A DNA stretch of 64,000 nt from JAWRCU01 sp033542235 (GTDB lineage: Bacteria; Pseudomonadota; Alphaproteobacteria; Rhizobiales; Rhizobiaceae): positions 1 to 64,000 of the forward strand of contig NZ_JAWRCU010000010.1 in NCBI RefSeq assembly GCF_033542235.1. The letters run 5' to 3'. The notes under the pieces are model-generated. The model was not told the origin of the DNA and did not search any database. It saw only the letters and a program-made list of their open reading frames with translations. The stretch's first letter is position 1, and every line of letters starts with the position of its first letter. The translations under genes and the position numbers were made by a program. Below are positions 9,246 to 16,795 of the stretch, in pieces.

Positions 9246-9470
9246 AACGCTACTCTCCCTCGGAAGACCTTGGTCACCGCGGCCAAGGCCGGTTTCGAAT
9301 CGCGCGCGGAGCCTCTGGCTTGCAGGCAAAGTCTGACCGCGATGCCGGCATTCCGCGCGGTCATTCCACGTTTCTGGCTTGTCTCGAATTGGGGTTGTCG
9401 CCCCGTCCGTTCTGGGCGGTGGCAAACCCCAGCGTTAAGCAAAGTTATTACTTACCCAAAGCTTGCCGTA

Positions 9471-9492
9471 GCGATATTGACCTTTGGGGAAG
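9471..9492 (-). promoter_or_regulatory. motif 1 copy c, upstream of sulfatase 2
   Basis: On the gene strand this reads TTCCCCAAAGGTCAATATCG, lying directly against the stop codon (9494) of the receiver-only gene. The adjoining GCTACGGCAA block and the TTAAGCAAAG block (9434-9443 on the plus strand) are also conserved with copy a, so promoter elements are likely included in the conserved stretch. Confidence 0.62.
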
Positions 9493-9493
9493 C

Positions 9494-9868
9494 TTAACGG
9501 CCGCCGAGGGCGTCGCTGATAGCGGCGATCAGCGTTTCCGGAGGAAATGGCTTGCGCAGGTAGGCCACGCAACCCAATTGGGCAGCGGCCTTTCGGACGG
9601 CCTCTTCTTCGATTGCGGTAATGAAGATTATCGGCAGGTCGGAGCTCATTGTTGTGAGCCGCCCCCGCAGCTCGAGACCCGACATCTTTGGAAGCTGAAT
9701 ATCCAGAACCATGCAGTCCACCTGGCTGGTGGAATGCCTGCCGAGAAAGGCCTCGGCAGATTCATATGCTTCGACGTTGAACCCCTCGACCGCCAGCAGG
9801 CGTTGGATGCTTCTCAACATGCTGGCATCGTCTTCCACGACGGCAATGACGGGCGATCGACCCTCCAC
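9494..9868 (-). CDS. receiver-only (CheY-like) response regulator
   Basis: A 124-residue stand-alone receiver domain with no output domain. Acidic pocket residues are in VVEDD near residues 10-13, the phosphoacceptor Asp is in VLDIQLP near residue 56, the conserved Thr is in IFITA, and the Lys is in LRKPF. It is probably a phosphate sink, a shuttle or a competitor for the kinase encoded at 10696-12570. It has its own motif 1 copy (9938-9959) about 75 bp upstream, between it and the FixJ-type regulator gene, so it may be induced by the same system. A matching receiver-only gene lies in the second system at 28835-29221. Confidence 0.85.
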   Translation of the reverse strand: MEGRSPVIAVVEDDASMLRSIQRLLAVEGFNVEAYESAEAFLGRHSTSQVDCMVLDIQLPKMSGLELRGRLTTMSSDLPIIFITAIEEEAVRKAAAQLGCVAYLRKPFPPETLIAAISDALGGR

Positions 9869-9937
9869 GTCTCACCTTTCCGCGACCCTTTGCTCGGGCG
9901 CATGGCAGGCTCAATTACTGGGCCGAAATCCCGCGCT

Positions 9938-9959
9938 GCATATTGTCCTTTCGGGAAAA
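9938..9959 (-). promoter_or_regulatory. motif 1 copy d, upstream of the receiver gene
   Basis: On the gene strand this reads TTTTCCCGAAAGGACAATAT. The core follows the other copies but the bases after CAATAT diverge. It lies in the 198-bp gap between the receiver-only gene and the FixJ-type regulator gene. Confidence 0.5.
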
Positions 9960-10066
9960 TTGGCCTTTCTACAGGTTGAAACGTGAAATCGACAGTTCGG
10001 TTGCCCTCCAGCATGATCCCGAACCAAGGTCAGCGTAGCAAAGAGGTGCGGATATTTCGGATAGGA

Positions 10067-10699
10067 TCATGGTGCAGATTGGTCATCGATCATGCCGAGC
10101 CGTTCGGCGATTGAGACCGCCTCAGCCAGCGAACGTGCTCCAAGCTTCTCCATGATACTGCGGCGATGCGCCTTGACGGTTCTCTCCGTCGTGCCGAGCT
10201 CGAATGCAACCTGCTTATTGCGCTTGCCGCGCACGATGAGATCGAAGACAAACGCCTCCCGCTTCGTGAGACTAGCCACGAGCGCATTCAGCCTGATGTT
10301 GCGCTCATGCTCGGCCGAACGCTGTTGGCCGAGCAGCATCGCCCGCTTGATGGCCGCAAGCAAGTCGCTGCTCGAGGCGCTCTTCTCGAGGAAGTCTTCT
10401 GCGCCTGCTTTCATTGCACGGACTGTCGTGGAAATGTTGCCGTAGCCGGTCAAAAACACAATCGGTAGTTGTGGCGCCACCTCGGCGAGCCGGTCCTGTA
10501 GTTCCAGCCCATCCAGCCCTGGCATGTTCAGGTCGAGCAAAATACAGCCGGGTTCATCTGTCGGCAGCCTGGCCAGCAGCTCCGCGCCCGAGGCATAGCC
10601 CGCAGATCGATAACCGGACAACTGGACCAGCCGCCCGACTGAGGTGCGAAACGACATGTCGTCGTCGACAATATGCACGATCGGAGCCGCTGAGCTCAT
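10067..10699 (-). CDS. FixJ/NarL-family response regulator (system 1)
   Basis: A 210-residue two-domain regulator. The receiver spans about residues 6-120, with Asp pair in IVDDD, the phosphoacceptor Asp in ILLDLNMP near 56 and Thr in VFLTGYG. A LuxR-type helix-turn-helix spans about 140-200 (LTKREAFVFDLIVRGKRNKQ, then TERTVKAHR). The conserved Lys is followed by Ser (FLEKSA) instead of the usual Pro, an oddity that may alter switching. Its start overlaps the kinase stop by ATGA (10696-10699), giving translational coupling. It is the best candidate for binding motif 1; this is inferred from proximity. Confidence 0.88.
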   Translation of the reverse strand: MSSAAPIVHIVDDDMSFRTSVGRLVQLSGYRSAGYASGAELLARLPTDEPGCILLDLNMPGLDGLELQDRLAEVAPQLPIVFLTGYGNISTTVRAMKAGAEDFLEKSASSSDLLAAIKRAMLLGQQRSAEHERNIRLNALVASLTKREAFVFDLIVRGKRNKQVAFELGTTERTVKAHRRSIMEKLGARSLAEAVSIAERLGMIDDQSAP

Positions 10700-12570
10700 G
10701 ATGTCTGCGCCATTGGCAAAATGACTCGGACGATGGCGCCGCCTTCAGGCCGGTTCTCGGCCCAAATCCTTCCACCGTACGACTCCACCACAGTGCGGGA
10801 GATCGTGAGGCCGAGGCCCGTGCCGCCGGCCTTTGTCGTATAGAAGGTCTCGAAGATGCGCGTGAGCTTCTCGTTGGGAATCCCGGTCCCGGTGTCGGCG
10901 ATCGAGACGTCCACCTGTCCGGCATCAACGAGCCCTGTCTTGAGCATGAGCTTTCGCTCCGCCACCCCCAGCATAGCATCCATGGCATTGGTGGCGATAT
11001 TGAGGATTACCTGCTGCAAATGCACCCTGTCGGCCCGCACGGGAAGCTGGCCTGAAGGTCGAAGGAAGTCGATCTCAACCTGCCGACGTTCTGCTTCGCC
11101 ATGCAGGATCTGGAGCGCGTTTGCCACGACCTCATTGACGTCCAGCTCCTGCCATTCGATCTCGCCGCGCTTCTTGAGCATGCTGCGAAGCCCGGCGATG
11201 ATGTCGCTGGCTCGCTGGTCGTCATCGCGGATATCAGCGAGAATCTGCCGCATAAGACCGAGATCCGGATTTGCGCTTTTCAGGACGAGTTCGGCAGCCC
11301 TCGTGTTGTTGCGGATCGCGCCGAGTGGCTGGTTGAGCTCGTGGGCGATCGATGCCGACAACGCGCCGGCGGTCGCCGACTGGTTGAGATGCACGACTTC
11401 GAGGAGACGGCTGCGGGCAACTCGTTCGGCGGTTGCACGACGACGCCGCTCCATAAGCAGCGCGCCGATGGCGAGAGCCTGGACCGCGACGATTGCGAAG
11501 GTGAGCAGGATTGCCACGTGATGCTCCTGCCACACCGACTTCTCCTCGAAGGACAGGACCGTTCCCGGCGGTAACTTGCTTTCTAGCAAGCCCCAGCGCT
11601 TCAGCTCTCTGGCATCGGCGAGATAGGTTTGCGGCACGATGACGTCGGCCATTGGCTTGTTGGCGAGCGCGGCCAACGCGAGGTCCGCAACCGCGCTGCC
11701 CATCGCTTCAAACGTGGAGGTACTCGTGCCGACGATACCCTCGCCGACATAGGTCGAGTACGGACCATAGCTGGGCGCAGTGGCGGCTTTCGCAAGCTGT
11801 CCAGCAACGTCTCGCGAAGGAAGGTTTCGGCCGCTGCTGTCCTTGAAGACCGTCAGGATCAACAGAATTGTATCGCGCGGGAGTTCGGAAACACGCTTGA
11901 CGAATTCGTCGACCGTGAGATCGGTAAGATATATCGTCTCATAGGGCTGTTCGAGCTTAGCGATATCGCGCTTTGCCGCGTCGAGCCACTCTTTGTCGAA
12001 CGGGGAGGAGCCAACCACGACCACCAGTCGCCGTGCGTCAGGCTGAAGGCCGCGCGCCATTGCGATGGTCTTCCTGATATCGAATTCGGAAACCGCACCG
12101 AACACTCCGTCAGGCAGATGCAGGCGGGATGCTTCGGAGCCACTGATCCCCGTGTAGACGATACGTGCCTCGGGAGCGATCGTATCTCTGTATTTGACGA
12201 TGAAGCTGATCGACTCTGGCCCCAGCGCCATCACGACGTCGGGGCGGACAGGAGCATACTTTCCGGCCAGATAGCGCGCCATGTTGGCAATGTGGCCTTC
12301 GTCACGGAACCGCGACTGGTCAAGGAACTCGCTGAATAGCTCGATCTTGCCGTGGGTGGCTTCGATGAGCCGTGTTCTGGCGATTTCGCCACCGATGCTC
12401 GTCGCCGGCAGCCGCTCGTCATATGGATAGAGGATAAGAACCCGAGGCACTCGCCCGACAATTTGGACCGCAAGGCCGCCGATCGTACTGAAACAAGCGA
12501 GCAGCAGGACGAACAACCCGAGGGCGGTACTGGCCAGGCTGCTCCACCGACAGCTGACGAGACCTCGCAT
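10696..12570 (-). CDS. sensor histidine kinase with periplasmic binding-protein-like sensor
   Basis: A 624-residue membrane kinase. A first hydrophobic segment (about 14-36) is followed by a periplasmic domain of roughly 310 residues. Patterns such as VPRVLILYPYDE, DVVMALGPES and RLVVVVGSSPFD resemble ABC-transporter substrate-binding folds. A second membrane segment (about 353-373) leads to a HisKA domain with phosphoacceptor His410 in SIAHELNQPL and an HATPase domain with NIATNAMDA, DTGTGIP and GGTGLGL. It should sense a small ligand outside the cytoplasm and phosphorylate the FixJ-type regulator that overlaps its 3' end. Kinases with this His-Glu-Leu-Asn-Gln-Pro-Leu box are frequent partners of FixJ-type regulators. 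Confidence 0.9.
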   Translation of the reverse strand: MRGLVSCRWSSLASTALGLFVLLLACFSTIGGLAVQIVGRVPRVLILYPYDERLPATSIGGEIARTRLIEATHGKIELFSEFLDQSRFRDEGHIANMARYLAGKYAPVRPDVVMALGPESISFIVKYRDTIAPEARIVYTGISGSEASRLHLPDGVFGAVSEFDIRKTIAMARGLQPDARRLVVVVGSSPFDKEWLDAAKRDIAKLEQPYETIYLTDLTVDEFVKRVSELPRDTILLILTVFKDSSGRNLPSRDVAGQLAKAATAPSYGPYSTYVGEGIVGTSTSTFEAMGSAVADLALAALANKPMADVIVPQTYLADARELKRWGLLESKLPPGTVLSFEEKSVWQEHHVAILLTFAIVAVQALAIGALLMERRRRATAERVARSRLLEVVHLNQSATAGALSASIAHELNQPLGAIRNNTRAAELVLKSANPDLGLMRQILADIRDDDQRASDIIAGLRSMLKKRGEIEWQELDVNEVVANALQILHGEAERRQVEIDFLRPSGQLPVRADRVHLQQVILNIATNAMDAMLGVAERKLMLKTGLVDAGQVDVSIADTGTGIPNEKLTRIFETFYTTKAGGTGLGLTISRTVVESYGGRIWAENRPEGGAIVRVILPMAQTS

Positions 12571-12586
12571 GCAGGACCATCATTGT

Positions 12587-12624
12587 TAGTCGACTGAAGA
12601 TTATAACGGACAATGCTAGTCGAC
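12587..12624. repeat. direct repeat TAGTCGAC upstream of kinase operon
   Basis: TAGTCGAC occurs at 12587-12594 and again at 12617-12624, exactly 30 bp apart (about three helical turns), just upstream of the kinase start at 12570. The spacing suits a cooperative regulator on one face of DNA. No motif 1 copy is visible here. The rest of 12571-12877 shows only the hairpin listed next. Confidence 0.45.
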
Positions 12625-12819
12625 GTCACAATAATATCTTCCAGCCCTTCCAGTGTAAAGAAGGTCCTACAACACGGCGTGAACCGACAACTGCTGGTTT
12701 AGCCCAAAGTATAATGTTTATTTAACTTCAATAGCAATCAATGATGAAAGATGTTCCATTATGGGCCACTTCGGGATCAATTCGGCGACCAGACCGTACG
12801 GGACGTAGAATGGCAGCTC

Positions 12820-12850
12820 AGCGCGGGCACCCTGGACAGGTGCCCACGCT
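12820..12850 (-). terminator. strong hairpin between small gene and kinase operon
   Basis: AGCGCGGGCACC pairs with GGTGCCCACGCT (one mismatch) around the loop CTGGACA. It lies 27 bp past the stop of the small secreted gene 12878-13177, so it probably ends that transcript before the kinase promoter. No clear T tract follows. Confidence 0.5.
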
Positions 12851-12877
12851 CGCTGTTTCGGGCCGCTCGAATTGGGT

Positions 12878-13177
12878 TTAGCCGTTGAGGGGCTCAAGCG
12901 AAATCCGCCTGCCGTCCGGGCTGACCGTGCAAGATAGATCAGTGCCGCCGCCGCCGGAATCTATTTGCAGCCGAAAATTGTCACCTGCGCCGGGTCCCAT
13001 CCAGGCTACGTTGGCTGTAGCGGCGCCGTTGAACTTCGCGGTCCCTGGAGCAGCGCTGTTATAGGCGTCGGCGTGTCTAAGGCAGGCATCGATCTGCGCC
13101 TTCGACGGAGCGTCCGCAGCTAAGGCTGCGCCGGCCGACAAAGACAATGCCAACATGGCAATTGACAGATGCTTCAT
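12878..13177 (-). CDS. small secreted protein of unknown function
   Basis: A 99-residue protein with a clear Sec signal peptide (cleavage near AALAADAPS). The start at 13177 follows AAGGAACG. The mature part of about 78 residues holds two Cys residues (ACLRHAD, LSCTVSPDG) that could pair, and it ends in strand-like segments (FRLQIDSGGGGTDLSC, GRRISLEPL). Motif 1 copy e lies about 130 bp upstream. It resembles many uncharacterised small periplasmic proteins of Rhizobiales; no function is assigned. Confidence 0.65.
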   Translation of the reverse strand: MKHLSIAMLALSLSAGAALAADAPSKAQIDACLRHADAYNSAAPGTAKFNGAATANVAWMGPGAGDNFRLQIDSGGGGTDLSCTVSPDGRRISLEPLNG

Positions 13178-13287
13178 GACTTCGTTCCTTTCCCTTCGGC
13201 TTGCACGCAAATCTCGCGGCAAGGCGCGTCCTCTCGTTGCGGGTGATGCAGCGATAACAACGGACCGCGCAGCACCCGACGGCAAGC

Positions 13288-13464
13288 CTACTGCACGGCT
13301 CGGGGAAGCAATATTGTCCTTAGGGGAACGCAGGCAGCAAGCTCGGTTGATTGTTTCGTCAGAGGCGCCGCCAAAACTGCGAACTGCCCGTCTCTCAGGA
13401 GGATATCCATGGGCTGCCGCCCGTATTGGACAGCAGCGCCAAAGGTCGCAGGCGCGCAGCTCAT
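13288..13464 (-). CDS. short ORF of 58 codons, possible amidohydrolase remnant
   Basis: A 58-codon frame starting at 13464 has an excellent ribosome site (GGGGAGG, 8 bp before ATG). Part of it, MDILLRDGQFAVLAAP, resembles the first strands of cyclic amidohydrolases such as cytosine deaminases, but nothing else of that family follows. Motif 1 copy e lies inside the frame, which argues against it being a maintained gene. It may be a decayed gene start. Other sequence between 13178 and 13679 shows no gene. Confidence 0.25.
   Translation of the reverse strand: MSCAPATFGAAVQYGRQPMDILLRDGQFAVLAAPLTKQSTELAACVPLRTILLPRAVQ
13308..13329 (-). promoter_or_regulatory. motif 1 copy e, upstream of small secreted gene
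   Basis: On the gene strand this reads GTTCCCCTAAGGACAATATT, with the CCTAAGG core also seen in copy a. It is placed about 130 bp before the small secreted protein start at 13177. Confidence 0.55.
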
Positions 13465-13679
13465 CACGTTGACCTCCCCAAAGAACAATTGTTCTTGATT
13501 ACAGAAGACCTGCTTCTGCAACTTCCGGTTCGACGCGCGCTGCTCTTTCGCGGGCATCGGCGAGGCATAAACTCAGGCCGAGCACGCCCTCGGTTATCGG
13601 CGAACTGTCTTCAGGAAAGGATCGCCACTAACGTCAGGCGAGCTTGCCGCAATTGCGGCGCTCGGGTAGGCATTCCCCC

Positions 13680-14600
13680 ATGACGACGCACCGCTTTACC
13701 GCCACCGAATGGCAGAACGTGCTTGGCACGCTGCCTCCCGCCCTCACCGTCGCCTCGGGCGACATTGTGATCACCGAAACGATCGATGCGCACGGCATCG
13801 ACAAGGACGGTGTGCAGCGCGCAGCCGAGCCGAACCCGATGAACGGCCCGATTTTCGTGACGGGCGCCGAACCGGGCGATGCGCTGAGGGTTGAAATCCT
13901 GCGCATGACTCCGATCCGGGCAAGCGGCTGGACCCGCGCTTCGCTCGCCGGAAATGTCGTCGACCCGGAATTCGTCCGTGGCCTGCCGCCGCGCGACAAG
14001 GTGAACTGGCGCATAGATCGGCAGGCGCTGACCACGACGCTGGACCCGGCTGTGCCGGGCCTTGAGGATTTCGTGCTTCCGCTCGAGCCGATGATCGGCT
14101 GCTTCGGGGTCGCGCCGGCCATCGGCCAAGCCTTTTCCACAGCGACCAGCGCCGAGAACGGCGGCAACATGGATTACCGCGGCTTCTGTCCCGGCGCGAC
14201 TGTATGGTTCCCGGTCGCGGTGCCCGGCGCGCTGTTCTTCCTCGGCGACTGTCACGCGACGCAGGGAGACGGCGAGATCGTGGGCACCGGCATCGAAACC
14301 TGCTTCGAGGTCGAGGTACGGTTGACGGTGGAAAAAAACCGCAAGCTTGTCTGGCCGCGCGGCGAGAACGCCACCGACATCTTCTCGGTCGGCAACGCAC
14401 GGCCGCTCGACCAGGCGCTGCAACACGCGACGACAGACATGTTCAACTGGCTGACCAGCGACTACGGCCTGAGCCCTCAAGCAGCGAGCCACCTGATGGG
14501 ACAGGTCGTCCGCTACGACGTGGGCAATGTCTTCGATCCGGCTTTCACCATGGTCTGCCGTATCGGAAAGAAGTGGTTGTCGAAACGTCGAGGGGCATGA
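13680..14600 (+). CDS. acetamidase/formamidase family protein
   Basis: A 306-residue member of the acetamidase/formamidase family, which hydrolyses short-chain amides to ammonia and the acid. Family landmarks visible are an N-terminal EPNPMNGPIFVTGAEPGD block, the central MIGCFGVAP segment, GGNMDYRGFCPGATVWFPV, and FFLGDCHATQGDGE, which carry metal and active-site residues. The length suits the family. The start at 13680 avoids an unlikely 12-residue extension, although the ribosome site is weak. It is plus strand and isolated between minus-strand genes, so it is probably a single transcription unit. Cytoplasmic nitrogen scavenging is the likely role. Confidence 0.88.
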   Translation: MTTHRFTATEWQNVLGTLPPALTVASGDIVITETIDAHGIDKDGVQRAAEPNPMNGPIFVTGAEPGDALRVEILRMTPIRASGWTRASLAGNVVDPEFVRGLPPRDKVNWRIDRQALTTTLDPAVPGLEDFVLPLEPMIGCFGVAPAIGQAFSTATSAENGGNMDYRGFCPGATVWFPVAVPGALFFLGDCHATQGDGEIVGTGIETCFEVEVRLTVEKNRKLVWPRGENATDIFSVGNARPLDQALQHATTDMFNWLTSDYGLSPQAASHLMGQVVRYDVGNVFDPAFTMVCRIGKKWLSKRRGA

Positions 14601-14702
14601 TCGCTGCGAATCGTGGCAAGCCAGGCCGCCATATCGAGGCGGCCTCGGAACCCTGACCGAGGCGCCTGCGATCACTCCGCGCCTTGCGCAGGCAGGAACC
14701 AT

Positions 14703-15551
14703 TCAATAGCACGGCGGATAGGGATAGTAGCCGCACTGATTGTAGTTGTAGTCATTGTACCAGGGGCGCGCCGCGGCAGTTGCTCCTAGGGCAAAGCCGG
14801 CGGCGCCCACACCCGGCGCGGCGTACCAGGCACCGTGGTATTCCGGGGCATGCCAGTAGTTGTAGTTGCTGTGGTCGATATTTATGTTTCGGTCATAATC
14901 GTATCGATTATCGCCGAAGCGGTCGCCGCCAAAACGGTCATAGCCACCACCGACACGGTCGAAGTCTCCGTGAAAGCCGCCAGCGGCAAAGTCGCCGCGA
15001 CCACCAAGGCCGCCCCCGCCGAGGCCGCCTCCATGGAAGCCTCCAAACCCGCCACGGTCGATGAAAAGTGCCGCGGGCCCGCTCGATCCATTGAGGCTCC
15101 CTTCCAGGACAGAAACCTCGAAGGTAAGATTCCCTCCTTCGAGCTTGGGCGCCCGCAGCACCACCACCGCATCGCTGACTTTGGAGCCGTCGCCGCCCAG
15201 GGTGGATATTGTGGCGTTGGGCGGATCGTTGAAGAAGTTGTTCTTTCCTTCGTCCCACTGCATGATGAACTGTTCGGTGGTTACGTGACCGGCAGCACGC
15301 ACGGGACGATCGGCGAAAACGATCGAGTTTGCCGCGACACCGGTCATGGTCAGCTTGTTATTGTCCAGCGTCGCGCCCGACGAGTTGACGACGAAGAGCG
15401 AGGGGACCGGCCCCGTCGGAGTGACGCGGCCGATGCTCTTCTGGAGAGGCACGTTCGGCTTGGCGCCCGAGTCTTGCGCAGACGCCTGGAAGGTCGCCGA
15501 GCAAAGGCCGCCGGCAATGAGCGCGAGGCACGCGAGATTCCTGGTAAACAT
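14703..15551 (-). CDS. secreted glycine-rich protein
   Basis: A 282-residue exported protein; the start at 15551 follows AAAGGAG and opens a Sec signal peptide (cleavage near ASAQD). The N-terminal half has a regular beta-rich look (SLFVVNSSGATLDNNKLTM, FEVSVLEG). The C-terminal half is a low-complexity run rich in Gly, Phe, Asp, Arg, Tyr and Asn, ending YYPYPPC-Y. Such tails are common in surface or matrix proteins of rhizobia. The nearest upstream regulatory element, motif 1 copy f, belongs to a decayed copy of the HAD phosphatase promoter about 330 bp away, so this gene may have captured that promoter. No known function. Confidence 0.7.
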   Translation of the reverse strand: MFTRNLACLALIAGGLCSATFQASAQDSGAKPNVPLQKSIGRVTPTGPVPSLFVVNSSGATLDNNKLTMTGVAANSIVFADRPVRAAGHVTTEQFIMQWDEGKNNFFNDPPNATISTLGGDGSKVSDAVVVLRAPKLEGGNLTFEVSVLEGSLNGSSGPAALFIDRGGFGGFHGGGLGGGGLGGRGDFAAGGFHGDFDRVGGGYDRFGGDRFGDNRYDYDRNINIDHSNYNYWHAPEYHGAWYAAPGVGAAGFALGATAAARPWYNDYNYNQCGYYPYPPCY

Positions 15552-15686
15552 GGCTGGGCTCCTTTCCTGTCGCCTTTTGATCGTTCGGAGCGCGGAATCC
15601 TCCTGCGGCACAGTCGGAACGGATCCTGTGCTCGATCCGTAGGTCTGAGTTGGCCGTGACTTCCGGCAAGATCCGCTCCCAGTCTC

Positions 15687-15743
15687 GCCAGCGTCGCGAT
15701 CAGCTTGCGGCGAGTGATCTCAAAGCGATGGAGGATTTTCCAT
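15687..15743 (-). pseudogene. 5' remnant of a HAD phosphatase paralogue
   Basis: In one frame the minus strand reads KILHRFEITRRKLIATLA, nearly identical to residues 2-19 of the HAD phosphatase at 4069-5127 (RILHRFEITRRKLIVTLA). The ATG at 15743 is out of frame with it by an indel, and the similarity stops at 15687, about 136 bp before the glycine-rich gene. The homologous stretch continues upstream through the leader and into motif 1 copy f. This is a duplicated gene start whose body has been lost. Confidence 0.7.
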
Positions 15744-15876
15744 GTCGCATCTTCTCATCGATTTGTGACCTGCCGCTTGGATTGGGTGAATCGATCGGCG
15801 CGACCGGGCCCGCGGGCGATCCGGGTGACTGGTCCTGCAGGCCCCGGGCAAACAGGCGCAATCGACGTGACCCGTC

Positions 15877-15923
15877 GGCAATATTACGGAGAACTGCTTC
15901 GAGCGATATTGCCCTTTGGGGAA
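15877..15923 (-). promoter_or_regulatory. motif 1 copy f, duplicate of the HAD promoter
   Basis: GGCAATAT (15877-15884) and ATATTGCC (15906-15913) keep the same 21-bp spacer as copy b, and CTTTGGGGAA follows. Only a few bases differ from 5274-5320. The element points to the glycine-rich gene over the HAD remnant. Confidence 0.62.
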
Positions 15924-16126
15924 GCACGCGCCCTCGGCGTAGCTGCTATGGCCATCGGAAAGCAACCAGGCTGCGACAGCGCGGACGTGAAGCCGTCGTT
16001 GGACCGGGAGAGGGTATCAAGGAGCCTGTCGGCGGATATGCCGGCACCGCGGCCGCCGCACCCGGCACGCTGAACACGGATGAAGTCGTTCTGGGGGCCA
16101 GTGCCGGTGCGATCGTCTTCAATCCC

Positions 16127-16150
16127 TATTACCTTACTGCCCTATTGCCC
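16127..16150. repeat. three octamer units related to TACTGCCC
   Basis: TATTACCT, TACTGCCC and TATTGCCC follow each other directly, just before the start of the gene at 16165. The same octamer family forms longer arrays at 18869-18916 (inverted) and 19014-19045. Confidence 0.6.
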
Positions 16151-16164
16151 TGCAACCTTGCCTG

Positions 16165-16725
16165 ATGCCGCAAAAAGAGCCTGCAAGCGACGAAACCAGC
16201 CGGAACCCTGCCGTGAGCCTTTTTACGGTCGCGATCCTCCTGCTGGGCACAGTTGGGCTTGCGGCAATGCCGTTCATGATTCTCCCGCTCTGGCTGGCGG
16301 CCCCATCCGGGCCGCATCCCAGCGACGACGCCATGATCGCTCATTGGGAGCTTCATCGTGACACGTTCGAGGAGTTGGTCTCGATGGTGCATGACGACAC
16401 CCGCCTCAAGCGGCTCGGGAAGGACTATACCGAGCCGGAGGATTTGCAGGCGGCAGGGATCTCGCCGGAGCGGCTGGCGCTCTACCGCGAGTTATGTCGC
16501 AGAGCGGGGCTGCCGGGCGGATTCTTTCGGGAGGGGCGTTCCGTTGAGTTTCTCTTCCACGCCTCCGGGATCCCGGTCAGCGGATCGGCCAAGAGCTTCG
16601 TCTATGACGAGGCGCGCCCGTCCGGCGACGAGGTCACGGGCGACCTGGAGAAAGCCGCCGCCGAATTGGGTACTCATCTCGTCTACCGACGCATTGCCCC
16701 GAACTGGTGGCTGCTGCTGGAGTGA
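16165..16725 (+). CDS. membrane-anchored protein of unknown function
   Basis: A 186-residue protein with one N-terminal membrane segment (about residues 18-46, VSLFTVAILLLGTVGLAAMP and beyond). A soluble domain follows, beginning with the helix HWELHRDTFEELVSMVHDD and containing a distinctive YRELCRRAGLPGGFF segment. The topology suggests a periplasmic domain tethered to the inner membrane. It is not an obvious member of a family I can name. It stands alone on the plus strand, with octamer repeats immediately upstream. No function is assigned. Confidence 0.65.
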   Translation: MPQKEPASDETSRNPAVSLFTVAILLLGTVGLAAMPFMILPLWLAAPSGPHPSDDAMIAHWELHRDTFEELVSMVHDDTRLKRLGKDYTEPEDLQAAGISPERLALYRELCRRAGLPGGFFREGRSVEFLFHASGIPVSGSAKSFVYDEARPSGDEVTGDLEKAAAELGTHLVYRRIAPNWWLLLE

Positions 16726-16795
16726 GCCAACTCCAGCTCTTTGTTTATCTATCGGATTTGTCCGAACACCGCTGCGCACTCGTGGGTCCGATGCG

